Part shown: positions 41,327 to 52,105 of the stretch, piece by piece
Layout: each line of letters starts with the position of its first letter
Position numbering within the stretch: the first letter of the stretch is position 1
Origin: Allodiplogaster sudhausi
Lineage: Eukaryota; Nematoda; Chromadorea; Rhabditida; Diplogasteridae
Assembly (NCBI GenBank): GCA_945643635.1
Contig: CALZFC010000152.1
Location: forward strand, 62,001 to 126,000
Direction of reading: 5' to 3'
DNA length: 64,000 bases
Position numbers and translations under genes: made by a program
The notes under the pieces: model-generated
The model's database searches: none
Told to the model about the DNA's origin: nothing
What the model saw: the letters and a program-made list of their open reading frames with translations, nothing else

Positions 41327-42135
41327 AGGGGAATAAATACATGAGAACAACATATCTGTGAGAGGCGATAAAATGGAAGAAAATGTTTGTGAAAACAGAT
41401 TGAGATGAGAGAGATGACACATTAAGGACGAAAAGCGAGTGGGAGTGTCTCCCTCCTTTCTCGGTCGGTGGTGTAGTCGGCAACAGAGTAGCTCCAGCTG
41501 ATAGATCTGCTCCGACCAGACAGATCAGCTGGAGGAGTTCAGGCAGACAGGAAACTGTTAGGAAGGGCGAAATGGCACGGACAGGAACGAAGAGTTCAAT
41601 GTTGGAGATGCCTTCTTCTACTTCCGCGACAAACTCAGAATCCTTCGGAGAAGAGAACGGCGGTCTTCTCCGAATGATTTCTTTCTCTCGCTGGAGATAC
41701 TTCTGCTTGGTCGCCGCGGCGTCAGTCTCTTCCATCACTTCTTTGCCATTCCTGTAACATTGCCACTCTTCTCAGTTGTTTCCGTGGCTTTGAACTGCCG
41801 GCCATCTCCGTCATGCAAGTCTTCGTCTTTCATTCTCTCTGGAAGGTTCTCTTCTAATCATGTATCGGTTTCTCCACTCTCTAAATAAAATCCTTCCAGA
41901 AAGACTACGAATCAATTCTCTTTTGGACTCTCTTCGCTGAATTTATGAGCGGAATCCTCACATGGCTAGCTCTCATCAACGCTGTGAGAGTGACTGCTTG
42001 CCTTTACGTTTTACCTCTCTCTCTCTTTCCCTCTTCACCATCTCTCCTCATCTCTCTCTCTGTCTCTCTCTCTCTATCTCTCTCTCTGTCTCTCTCACTC
42101 TCACTCTATCTCTCTCTGTCTCTCTCTCACTCTCA

Positions 42136-42173
<38 letters not shown>

Positions 42174-42366
42174 GCAGCGTACGATAGCAGCGTGGTTGAG
42201 TGAGCGAGTGCTGCTTGGAGTGCGAGTGCGCAGTCTCTCGTCCCTCCTCCACCGTCCGGCTGCTTACTTCGACCGTTCTTCCTCTTCTCCCGCTTCCTCT
42301 GCTGTCGCTCTTTCTCAGCACGCGGGTGCTGCTGCCGCGGTTTGCCACTTTCTGTGGCTCTGTCAA

Positions 42367-42423
<57 letters not shown>

Positions 42424-44544
42424 TTCTTTGCATCTGTTTCTCTGTCTCTCACTCGGCAACCATCTCTCTGCATCTCTCTGCTTTCTCATTCTCTCTTCAT
42501 TTAGCCAGTTGACTATCGTGCATCCCTGGTATTCGAGAACGCCTTTTCATCATTTGTCCTGACGGTAACATTATCGATCGATAAGCACACAGTAAATGTG
42601 AGAAATTTGAAGATCGTTTGCTTCGTGGTTTGCTGGCCAAACGGTTTGACGTGTGTCTTCTTCGCTGTCGTCTTTACGGCTTTCTTCATCATCCTCAACT
42701 ACTTCCTGCAGAAAGTCTCCAAAAGAATCGAAATGTTGAACACAACATCCGAAGTGAGTTGAACTCTGCCAGAGTTTGTCAATAATGAATGGATCTACAC
42801 CAGCTGGCACTGGAGATGATGGAGAACACGCGGACGATTCAGCTGCTGGGGGTGGAGTACTTCTTCATCCACCGCTTCCAGTCTCTTCAACAGCAAGTCT
42901 CCTTGCTTGACTTCCAAGTAGGCTCAGCCCCTTCCCTCCATCTCCTCCACGATCCTTCCCAGGCCTGCATCCTCCGGGGAGCCCTTCATGGTCTCTCGCA
43001 GGCCTTCATATACTTCGTTGACGCCGCTGCCACTGCCGTTGGAGTTTATGCTGTCTACCACAGAGTTGTCAATGTCGACGCACTCTATCTCTCAGAGGTC
43101 ATCTCATTCTTGTTTCTCTTTCTCCCCCTCCTTCTCTCTCTCTCTCGCTGCTCTCTCTCTCTCTCTTCCCCTCTCTCTCTGCATCTTCCTCTCTCCAGGT
43201 GTGCGTTTCTTGCATGGGTTATTCAGTGATGATGATGTCGACGTCCTTCAACGACCTTCTGGGCGCCTCTTCCTCAGCTCGCCAACTCTTCCGTCTTTTC
43301 GACCCGAACGAGGAAGACATGACAAAGGGAGAGAAACCCGTTGGTCCTTCTCTCATCAAGTACTGTAATCTATCCCACTCCTTTCTCTGCAGTCTCTTAG
43401 CGGAGAGGTGTCTGTCTCTCGTGTTGTGTTCAGCTACCCTTCTCGTCCCCAGCACCTAGCCTCTAATGGTCTTTCTTTGAGTGTCCCCGCAGGGTCTTCC
43501 CTTGCACTCGTAGGCCCTTCAGGTATGGTTACATTCTCTTGTTAATTATAGTGCACTCTCTCCAATAAAAGCAAATAAGTTAATAATTTGAGGTGGCGGG
43601 AAGAGTACTTTGGTCTCGCTTCTTGAGCGATTCTATCAACCGAGTTCTGGAAATATTGTTCGCCGTTTTTCGTTTAAATTGTATTCTTTGTTTTAGCTAA
43701 AATAATCTTGTTCATTGGAATAGGAAATGGATGGAGTGTCGTTGTTTTCCATATCAAAGTATCATCTTCGTCACTCAATTGCCCTGGTCGGACAAGAGCC
43801 CGTTCTCTTTCGCGGAACCATTATCGACAATCTCCGACTGGGAGTGGAGGAAGCAGTGTCCATGGAAGACATCCGAGAGGCCTGCCGAGTGGCGGATGCC
43901 GAGTCCTTCATTCTCGCACTTCCACTGGTTTGCTCTTCTTCTCAGCAAGGTTTCTATCAATTCCTCCCCTTAGGGTTACGACACGACAGTTGGAGACGGG
44001 GCGAAGCAGTTGTCGGGAGGGCAGAGACAGCGACTGGCTCTGGCCAGGGCCATCTTGAGGAAGCCACGCTTGCTTCTTCTCGATGAGGCCACCGCTGCTC
44101 TGGACTCTTATTCTGAGCAGGCTCGCTTCATCTTCATATTATTTTGCTAATTATTTCATCCTAATTGTTCGTGTATTTCTTTTATCTTTCATGCTATAAG
44201 AATAGTTTCCCAGTTGGATGATCTGTTTTGAGAGTGTGAGAAAGGCCTTGGAAGCGACTTCGAAGGAAAGAACAACAATCAGCATCGCTCACCGACTCGC
44301 TTCCATTGAACACTTTGATAAGATCTGTTTCATCGACGGCGGCCGGTTTCTTCTTCTTTTCTTTTTTTCTTCTTCATCTCTTTTCTTTTCAAAATTATCT
44401 TATTAATATTCATAATGAAGGTTACAAATTCATTTTGACCTGAAGGGTATTCTTGGCAGAGTTGTGGAGTGCGGGAGCCACTCGGAATTGCTTCGCAAAC
44501 AAGGAAAGTACGCAGCTCTCGCTGAGCAGCAGAAACTCTCCTGA
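38197..44544 (+). CDS. full-size ABC transporter, ABCB/P-glycoprotein subfamily
   Basis: ATP-driven exporter of lipophilic compounds. Thirty-two exons (first 38197-38229, last 44460-44544) close in phase to 1274 aa, the size of human P-glycoprotein (1280). Order: short acidic N-terminus, TMD1 (exons 4-11), NBD1 in exons 12-17, linker, TMD2 (exons 18-26), NBD2 in exons 27-32. NBD1: Walker [10 protein letters not shown] (about 438-446), Q-loop VVSQEP, signature LSGGQKQR, Walker [22 protein letters not shown]2: GPSGGGKST (about 1068-1076), [33 protein letters not shown]. Both ATP sites look competent. Two introns need GC donors (40301, 44121). Many introns are 44-58 nt; others carry CT repeats. 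Start: ATG 16 nt behind a TTTTTCAG acceptor; a second ATG lies two codons on. Transported substrate unknown; nematodes have many pgp paralogues. Confidence 0.95.
40301..40346 (+). other. GC-AG intron after Walker A of NBD1
   Basis: The exon ends ACTTCG and the intron starts GCAAGT, the classical GC-donor consensus. It is 46 nt and ends CTTCAAG. Only this donor keeps frame and gives [13 protein letters not shown], matching the family; the GT inside (GTCTTT, one base out of phase) breaks the frame. Confidence 0.85.
42010..42175 (+). repeat. CT microsatellite in an ABC intron
   Basis: About 165 bp of (CT)n with T and A interruptions running right up to the 3' splice site at 42177. It is pyrimidine-rich in the sense direction, an overgrown polypyrimidine tract. 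A further CT tract followed by (TA)n is at 42376-42422. Confidence 0.95.
44121..44232 (+). other. probable GC-AG intron after Walker B of NBD2
   Basis: The exon ends TCTGAGCAG, the intron starts GCTCGC and ends TTTTGAG. The joined protein [19 protein letters not shown] has exactly the family spacing to IAHRLAS. There is no GT donor before the in-frame TAA. Confidence 0.7.
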
Positions 44545-45300
44545 ATTCTTCGTCTCTGTTTTGATTATATTGTGGATAACAATGCTGAAGCCCTTTTATA
44601 CTCATGTTATCCTGAGAACTTGCACGAGACACAAGAACAAGCTGCCAAATTGCCATTAAAGGAAGACAGATAGCGTAAATTTAGACAAATTCTGCTAATT
44701 TATTGAAACCTGTCGTTGGAAAAACAAAATCTCATATTTAGATGTAAAAATTTAGTAACATTTATTATTGTTAAAAAATTGCGACTTCGGTTCTGTTTAA
44801 CTGAAAGCGTCTAGTTTGGTAGCTTGATCTGAGATCACAGAAGAGAGAGGAGAATTGAGATGAATGTGCGAAATAGTAAGGACGATGGAGAGAGAGCAGA
44901 CAGTATCGGAGTGATGTACTCCATGAAGCCTCCTCTTGTCTGCATGGAGAGAGCTCGGCAGATCTTCTGTCTCCCAATCACCGACGATTTCCCTGAATCA
45001 TCAAGTCATTAACTGATAAGTGATAGTGAGAAGTGAAAGAAAATGAGAGTAAATTTGATTAGAAAATAGATCTAGTTGAAAGAAGAGGACTGCGAGAGAG
45101 AGAGAGAGATATGGAGAGTGACACAGGCAGAGAGAGAGAGAGACAGAGACGGACAAACAGACAGAGAGAGAGAGAGAGAGAGATCCTGACACTGAGAAGG
45201 TAGTTGCAGACGTCACTTGTATGTGCTTCTTTATCAGACAATAGGCCCGCTGCCGCCCGTTTAGAAAACCGCCGTTGCTGAAATACGAATTGAGATAATT
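44545..45300. other. intergenic region downstream of the ABC gene
   Basis: 3' flank of the ABC gene (ATTAAA at about 44656 may act as poly(A) signal) and of the small minus-strand gene. GA tracts at 45094-45180. On the minus strand 45285-45200 and 44998-44812 hold short open pieces with acceptor-like starts, which may be further exons of the small gene; I could not join them in phase. Confidence 0.4.
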
Positions 45301-45947
45301 TCATCTTTTGGCTATTGTAAAAAAAAGACAGATTCCAACGAATGTTTGCATTGCCAGTGCGACTCCACCGAGTCGTCCACACCACTCTAATTTAGAAACC
45401 CAGGGGAGACATCTCATCTCATTTGGCAGAAGCCGCAATGTTGACACTCCATGCCAATCATTCCACTTCAGTTTCCACTTTCAAACCTGGACGTCTACAG
45501 CCGTAAAAATCAACAATTCCATCTACATTTACCAGTTCACATCTCACGAGAAACAAAAGAAGAAAATGTTTTCTCCCTCAGAAATTAAAGGCAGAAGAGT
45601 GAGAGAATGAGAGGAACCTTGCTGACTAACATGTTCCGCGCAAGCATCAGCAATCTGTTGGAAGCTTCGAGTGCGGCGGAGAAGAGGAGAGAGACCGCCG
45701 GCCAAGCCAGACCCTCCCGCCGCTGCTTCCAACTCATTCGGTGGCACTGTATTCATCCGCTCTTTCTCTTCCTCTCTCTTTCTCTCTCTCTCTCTCTTCC
45801 TCTTTTCCTCTCTCCCAGAATCTCACTTACAATATCCCCTCGAATGGAAGCAGGACATGCTATCTGAAACTGACTGAAGGAGAGCCAAGTGCCTGCCCCG
45901 GCCAGCGGAACAAGAAGAAGAAGCACGAGCAGGAGAGTGGAGTGCAT
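45301..45947 (-). CDS. possible small secreted or membrane protein (unrecognised)
   Basis: Three exons in matching phase: 45947-45875, 45746-45618, 45386-45301, about 95 aa. Seen: a strong signal peptide or anchor (MHSTLLLVLLLLVPLAGAG), a donor GTCAGT, a middle exon with RRTRSF (a dibasic-like site) and Gly/Ala-rich stretch, then a hydrophobic last exon (GGVALAMQTFVGICLFF) ending in basic residues and TGA. It could be a short two-helix membrane protein or, with other exons downstream, a processed secreted peptide. No family recognised. The middle exon also reads open in another frame, so the model is weak. Confidence 0.3.
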
Positions 45948-46928
45948 CTCAGAGGTACCCCTGAAGCAAGAGAGGAATGACCCGAAGGGTTGGAAGGCCC
46001 TCCACTGTAGAGGGGGAGGCGGGGGGAGAAAGTCATCGCGCACTTGTGAACACCGCGCAGCGAAGGAAATGGCACGCGAAAAGAATGAACTTCCCGCTGG
46101 CGGCATTTCGAGCCCCGCCTGGGAGAGCGGAAACTGCAGCAATGCCAGCGGCTTTGCGATTCTCCCTTCCTCGTCACTCTTAAGCTGTTCTCCCCCGCTG
46201 AAAGCAGATTGGAGAGAGAGAAAGAGATGCTATGAGAAAGAGATGCTGAATCAGGGAACAAGGATCTGACGGGCTGTGGGAGATCTAGAGAACAAAAGCT
46301 TGTAAGTAAAGGCCTCTCAGTAACGAAATAGGAGGTAACTTAGGTATTTGGCGAAGAGAATGTTCTTGAAAGAAAAGCCTAATGACGTCACTGCGCAGCT
46401 GGGATGGATCCATAATAATGGAGCTGTACTGAGGGCGAATGTGGAATTGGAAGGAGAAGACAGAATGAAGATGAATGAACGGAGATGAGAAGAGGGAAGT
46501 GAAAAGAGCAGAGAAAGAATATTACAGGAGATGTTGAAGAGACGAGGTTAGAAGTAGCGAGACACTCATTCTCTCACTCTCTCCATATCTTCCTAACTCT
46601 CCCACTTCCACTCTCTCCCTCTCTTTCTCTCTTTCTCTCTCTGCTGTCTTCACCCTCTCAATCCACAACTCCTTCGTTATGCGGTGTTCCATGCAATCAA
46701 GAAAATGAGCCTGGTATTAAGCACTCCCGAGTCGGAACTGTTACGGATACAGCAGTTCTGGAGAAGCAGTCATCTACAATTCACAACATGAATAAGAGTG
46801 AGAAAGGGAGAAAGAGGAAGAATTTGCTTCACTCTAAGCACATGTTGTTACCATACATATTTTGGATATTGTTTCCTTTTAGTTTCAAATATCCAATAGT
46901 CTGTCCGAATAGTTTGTAATGTGCATGA

Positions 46929-46961
<33 letters not shown>

Positions 46962-47413
46962 AAGAGAAGAAAGAGAGAGAGAGAGAAAGATAAAGAGGAG
47001 GGAAGGATGCAGTGGGAGATCGTAAGCGGAAAAAGCGATGAGGTTGGAAGATGAGAAAGGATCACGAAATGAGGGAGGGCGTGTCATCCACTTCTGCTTC
47101 TGCCAACACATCCTCATTCTCATTTAGATCCATTTTCTGGCCTCTTGCCATAGTTTTCTATTCCGGCCAACAACATCTCCCCCGCTCTGGATTTCCATCC
47201 CGAGGCCATTTCATCAAATGTCTTAATTAAACAACTGATCACAGAATGGCAGCGAAAATCAAAGAAAAGCAGAGAGGGTAGGGATAACTAGAGAAGAGAG
47301 TAAGTGATGGAGAGATACATATATAGAAAGGGGAGAGATTTGAGGGAGGGATAGAGCGTAAGGGAATGGTTGGAGAGAGAAAGAGAGAGAGCGAGACAGA
47401 GAGGGAATTAGAG

Positions 47414-47464
<51 letters not shown>

Positions 47465-48242
47465 GACATGTGCTCCCTCGCAACCTCTTCGGAGCAGTAC
47501 AATTCACACGATCATGCGAACATTTCTCTGCTCATTCTTTCACTTTCTCTCCCATTTTCTTAGACTGAACCCTTAGAAGTAAGCCGACCGTGAGAAGAGA
47601 AAAGAGGAGAGGAAAAAGGGGAAGTCGATGAAACTTCTTCTGTCGAGAACATTTCAGCCTCTGCTGGAGGGGGCGAAAATGGAATTTGATGAGGAAGTGT
47701 AATCAAAGGAGGCTTCCTTCCAATCAGGAAGTGATGAAGATCTTTCTCCGCTCGCTTGTGATTAGAAATGAATGTTGGTGTTTAGTGGCCGATCACGGAG
47801 AGCCTGGAATTGTTCATCTTACAATCCTTGATTGCCCTGTTTATCTATATAATCTTCCTCCCAAGCTGCCTCATTTTCCTAACCATAAGCTTGTGGTTAA
47901 CTTAATTACTAACAAACACACGAATACCTACGGGATGAATATTTCAGGAAAAGCCTATGAAATATACATATGTACTAATAAGCCTACTATCTTCAAGATC
48001 CTTAATTTAGAATTACAAGTAAGCGAATCTTTCTGAAATATAAAATCAAATTGGTAGCTGACGTCATAGAATCAGATGATTCAACAAGAGAATGAATCAT
48101 TTTACTAGCCGTTCTATTATCTTTTCCATTCACACAAATAAGCGATGACGAGATAATTGTTTGGCCGTCCGGTTTCACTCCATTCTAATCGGCGAATTGC
48201 TCGCGCGCATCATTGCCGCATTTTCCACCGCCACACTTATCA

Positions 48243-48308
<66 letters not shown>

Positions 48309-48840
48309 ATCATTGCATTTTCCTATCCTTTTCCTTCTTTCGTTCCCAAAATCTGTCTTTCATTCCTTTTTTAAATTATTTCTCTCTTTCATTCTCGATA
48401 GCTCTCTTTTTTTCTATATCTCATCTTTTCCCTATTCCTCACAATCAGTTTCAGCCACAATCCTTTCACCGTTCGAATAGAATAGAATCAAGACTAATTC
48501 TTGCACTGTTTAGAAAAACTTATAAATCAGCCTGCTCTCTAGTCTTTCACTGTGTCGTGCCATCTCACTCCCTCTTACTCCCTCTTTCTCTTCTCTCTCC
48601 CTCTCACTTTCTCTTTCTCCCTCTTTCTCCTCTCTCCCTCTCTATCACTCATATTATATTCCCTATCCCGGCTGCTCTCCCAATCGATCTCGTTTTCTTT
48701 GATTGTGAGCGTCACAATGATACCTTCTTCCATTTCTAGAGAGATTTCTTTCCAACGAAATTGCGCGTCATCCGAAGTGGCTGTTGATCTTCTGTTCTTT
48801 CCGATATTTGGCTGAAGAATTGTGTTCATCTGATATTGCA
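45948..48840. other. intergenic region with microsatellites and one unassigned open frame
   Basis: GA tracts at about 46930-47000 and 47365-47465, CT tracts at about 46560-46650 and 48238-48310. An open frame at 47686-48036 (+, about 116 codons) is not low-complexity but has no splice context, no signal peptide and no recognised domain; chance is possible. The promoter of the first TTL gene must lie at the right end. Confidence 0.45.
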
Positions 48841-48855
48841 GCAAACGAAAGAGGG

Positions 48856-49499
48856 ATGGAGAAACTGACCTTGGCTATGTTGGTGGTGGTCTCCCTTCTG
48901 AGTGAGCACTGCCTGGCCGGCTCTCTCCTTGGCTCTGTCCAGTCTGCTTCCGTCAGGGGCAAGTTGACATGCAACGGAGAGCCCGCAGCCGACGTCAAGG
49001 TCAAGCTCTACGACGTCGACACTCGTTAGCATCTTCCTTGTAGATCAAGGGCATCTTAGTGTAGATCAAATGATACACATGATGCTCCAGTGACACCTGA
49101 TGATCTTATGGCCGAAGGCGTCTCGAAGGCAGATGGAACTTTTGCGCTTTCTGGCTCTGAGAAGGAGCAGACGAAGATCGACCCGAAGATCAACATCTAC
49201 CACAAATGCAACCACAAGGGGGTCAACTCTTTTGCCACCTTTTTAATCTTTTAAGAATAGAATCCGTCTCATCCTTGAATGAGTTGTAATGATATGTTGC
49301 AGATTTGCCTGAAGAAGATCGCAATTGTCATACCAAAGGACTACGTATCGGAGGGAGAGCGCGCCGAAAGGGTTCATATATTTACATATCTTTTTCATAA
49401 TGTCCAGGCATTTTATCTAACTTTTTTCAGACTTTCGACATTGGCGAGATCAATCTTGCTGGAAGCTTCTCTGGGGAAAGTATCGATTGCATCAACTAA
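48856..49499 (+). CDS. transthyretin-like (TTL/TTR) family secreted protein, copy 1
   Basis: Nematode secreted protein of the transthyretin-like family (DUF290); members such as C. elegans TTR-52 bridge apoptotic cells to phagocytes, but most have no known role. Exons 48856-49024, 49091-49221, 49303-49371, 49431-49499; 145 aa in phase. Seen: signal peptide ending near CLAGSLL, VRGKLTCNGEPAADVKVKLYD (family strand motif), PDDLMAEG, DGTFALSGS, KIDPKINIYHKCNHK, ICLKKIAIVIPKDYV, ending in Cys-Ile-Asn. The conserved cysteines of the family are present. A TATTGCAG acceptor ends 15 nt before the ATG (48840), suggesting trans-splicing. AATAAA at 49676-49681. Confidence 0.95.
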
Positions 49500-50559
49500 T
49501 AATTCTTTGTCTTTTGTCTGATACAAATATGAATCAATCTGCTCTGCGATAGAACACTTTGTACAAACCTGAGAAGCTGCCTTGAGAATTCTTAAATTCT
49601 TTACTTAATTCAATTTTTTTAAACTCTCACTTCAAATTTCTGTGTATGTATGTAATTTTATTCCATAATTGTTGAAATAAAACGTGCTACTCAACATGTA
49701 TTCACAAAGGGTTGAGGTTGTTCCTCTAAATATATGTATGTTAAAAACGGAAAGGATAAAGAAGTGAGGAACGAAAGTGATAAGGGATGTAATTAATTGA
49801 AGTCACTTCCAAAGAATTCTAATGAAGAAGCAATCCTCCAATTTTCCTTCAAAATGGCCGATATGTTCTAAATGGCTCATTCTCTTATTCCAAGCATCTT
49901 ATTAATTTTTTTTCAGATTAAATGAGGTTCCACATGCAGTACAAGAATTATTTCATGACAACCATGAGTTAGAATGGCATAACATGATATTCAAATTTTT
50001 GTTTTAACCGATCTCCGATCTTTGAGCTTTATTTTAACACTGAAAATGTCATCTCCTTACTTCGACTGATACCTAATAGGGAACTATATTTTAATGCAAG
50101 TTTCCTGCCAAAACGGTACACCTTGCACGCTCGCTGAGAGAAGGCGCGCGTTGCGATTGAAATCAGCTATTACTACACACATAGGTTTCTTCTTTAATTA
50201 CACCTTGAACTTTAGTCTTTTGGTGAAAATCACACAATTGTTTCCTCTCAATTATTACTTCTAAAATAAGCAATGATGACCAGTCATCAGAAAATGAATG
50301 TGAGAAAGCTTCAGAGACATGTATGTACAAACTACTCAGTCTCTTTCCTCTCCCCCCCCCTCTTCCTTCTCTCTTTGTCTAACTCTCTATCTCATCTCTT
50401 ACTTTCACTGTCATCCCCTTTGATTTCTACTCTTCTCCTCTCTTTCAACCCACCCTTCATATCAAATAGTGTGCAAGAAGTGTCACCCGCCTAGTTCTCT
50501 CCTCTAGTGGAAGAGAGCCAGTTTGACTCAAAGCTTGCGTTCTTGATTCGTTCTCTTCG
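49500..50559. other. intergenic region between the two TTL genes
   Basis: AT-rich. Contains the poly(A) signal of copy 1 (49676-49681) and a CT-rich stretch (50340-50450) shortly upstream of copy 2. The 1.06-kb spacing is too long for a typical nematode operon, so each gene probably has its own promoter. Confidence 0.6.
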
Positions 50560-51326
50560 ATGTCTCGTTGCCTTCCTCTGTTGTGTCTTCTCTTCTCTCC
50601 GATCTCCGCTCTCTTCCCGAGCATTGGGAAGCTACAGTCGGTTGCCGTGGAGGGGAAGCTCCTCTGCAACGACAAGCCATACGAGCACGCGCGTCTGAAG
50701 TTGTATGACGTGGATTTCGGTTGGTTTCTTCATGCTTCTCTTACGAACTTCTTACTTATAATGAGAACTTGAAAACAGCTTCGGTTATGTCTTTCGAAAC
50801 ACACGAGATAACAAACTGAGACCTTCCGTTTTCCCGCTTCTCCCAACAATTACAATTCATTTATGTTAATAGCTAAGTTTTGGTATCATTTAAGGCTTTA
50901 GAACAACATAAAATACAAATAAAAAGGGAAATGTATTTGTAATGAAGAATGAGTTGAGGTCTTCCGGATGATCTGATGGGCGAGGGCCGCTCGAAGGTGG
51001 ATGGAACATTCCGCGTGGAGGGATCAGAGACCGAGTGGACCAAGATCGATCCGAAAGTCAACATTTACCACAACTGCAATGACGAGAACAAGGTACCGTT
51101 AATCCTTTCTAACCCCCTCACATCTTGCATGAAGTTCCATCCGCAGAAAATATTATTTCCCAAAGTTTTATCACCGTTCTGATTTTAGGAATGCTGGAGA
51201 AAAATCGAGATCCGGATACCGGATGATTTCATCGCAGAAGGAAACAAGGCAGAGAAGACATTCAGTGTGGGGACACTCAATCTGGGCGGGACGCTCCCAG
51301 GAGAGAGCCGCGACTGCTTCAACTGA
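50560..51326 (+). CDS. transthyretin-like (TTL/TTR) family secreted protein, copy 2
   Basis: Second member of the same secreted family, same strand. Exons 50560-50719, 50959-51092, 51189-51326; 143 aa in phase. Seen: signal peptide MSRCLPLLCLLFSPISA, VEGKLLCNDKPYEHARLKLYD, LPDDLMGEG, DGTFRVEGSETEWTKIDPKV, YHNCNDENK, ECWRKIEIRIPDDFI, ending Cys-Phe-Asn. Introns 1 and 2 sit at the same places and phases as in copy 1, but the third intron of copy 1 is absent. The copies have diverged widely, so the duplication is old. AATAAA at 51360-51365, 34 nt after the stop. Confidence 0.95.
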
Positions 51327-52105
51327 ACATTTTCATTCCTCTCATTTCTGGCTCAATTCAATAAATGCCGGGCTTGCATGATACATGAACTGGCAGATAT
51401 TTTGTGTATGTGTAATGTGTAATTAATGAAACAATAATGACCATCCAAGTCTTCTATGAACACATTTTGTGGAATTCCAAGTGAAAGAGTGTAGTTTATA
51501 AACACACCGACGAGCATCCACAAAAAAAGGAGTGCACAAATTGACAAGAGATTGCACTCAAAGAGGAATCACCCAATATCTCACATTTTTTGTATCTGTT
51601 TTTGTATAGGAACAACATGAAGGCATGATCAAAGAAGAAAATCAAATCGGTTAGAAAAGACCGAAGTAAATTAAGAGACGAGATCATTCTTTTGTGTTCT
51701 ATGTATCTCTTATTATTTTCAACAGAAAAAAATTGATGAATACGCGAGCTACTCTGAACTTCTTGATGAGACGAGTTAAGCCTTTCTACTCATCAAGGAC
51801 ATTCCATTAGTCCTTACAAAGAGTTGTCAACTCACTGGTCATCATTTGCATAGAAATATTTGTGAGTTGCCGAATTGCAAGAATACGGGATAAGAGAGCA
51901 CAAAGAAAGTTAGGGGAGGAATTCGACTAGAAAAGAAGGGATAGTTGAATAAGACTGAAGGAAGCAGTCGATCCAAGACTGTCTAGCTAAGAAGGATGGA
52001 AGAAGGTTTCTACAGGAGGAGACAGCTAATCACCCGATCGACGAGAGATAGAAGGAAGAGAGAGACTGAGAGAGCAAGAGAAAAGAAGACAGTAGACTGA
52101 GGGAA
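51327..52105. other. convergent intergenic region
   Basis: 3' flanks of TTL copy 2 (+) and of the NK6 homeobox gene (-). AT-rich, then GA-rich from about 51880. No coding frame recognised. Confidence 0.6.

Noticed and set aside
41739..41775. Apparent 22-37-nt intron in TMD2
   Set aside because: The donor GTCAGT at 41721 gives a 55-nt intron in the right phase.
45301..45947. Wnt or insulin-like peptide
   Set aside because: Some residues looked suggestive in one frame, but the cysteine pattern and splice phases do not fit either family.
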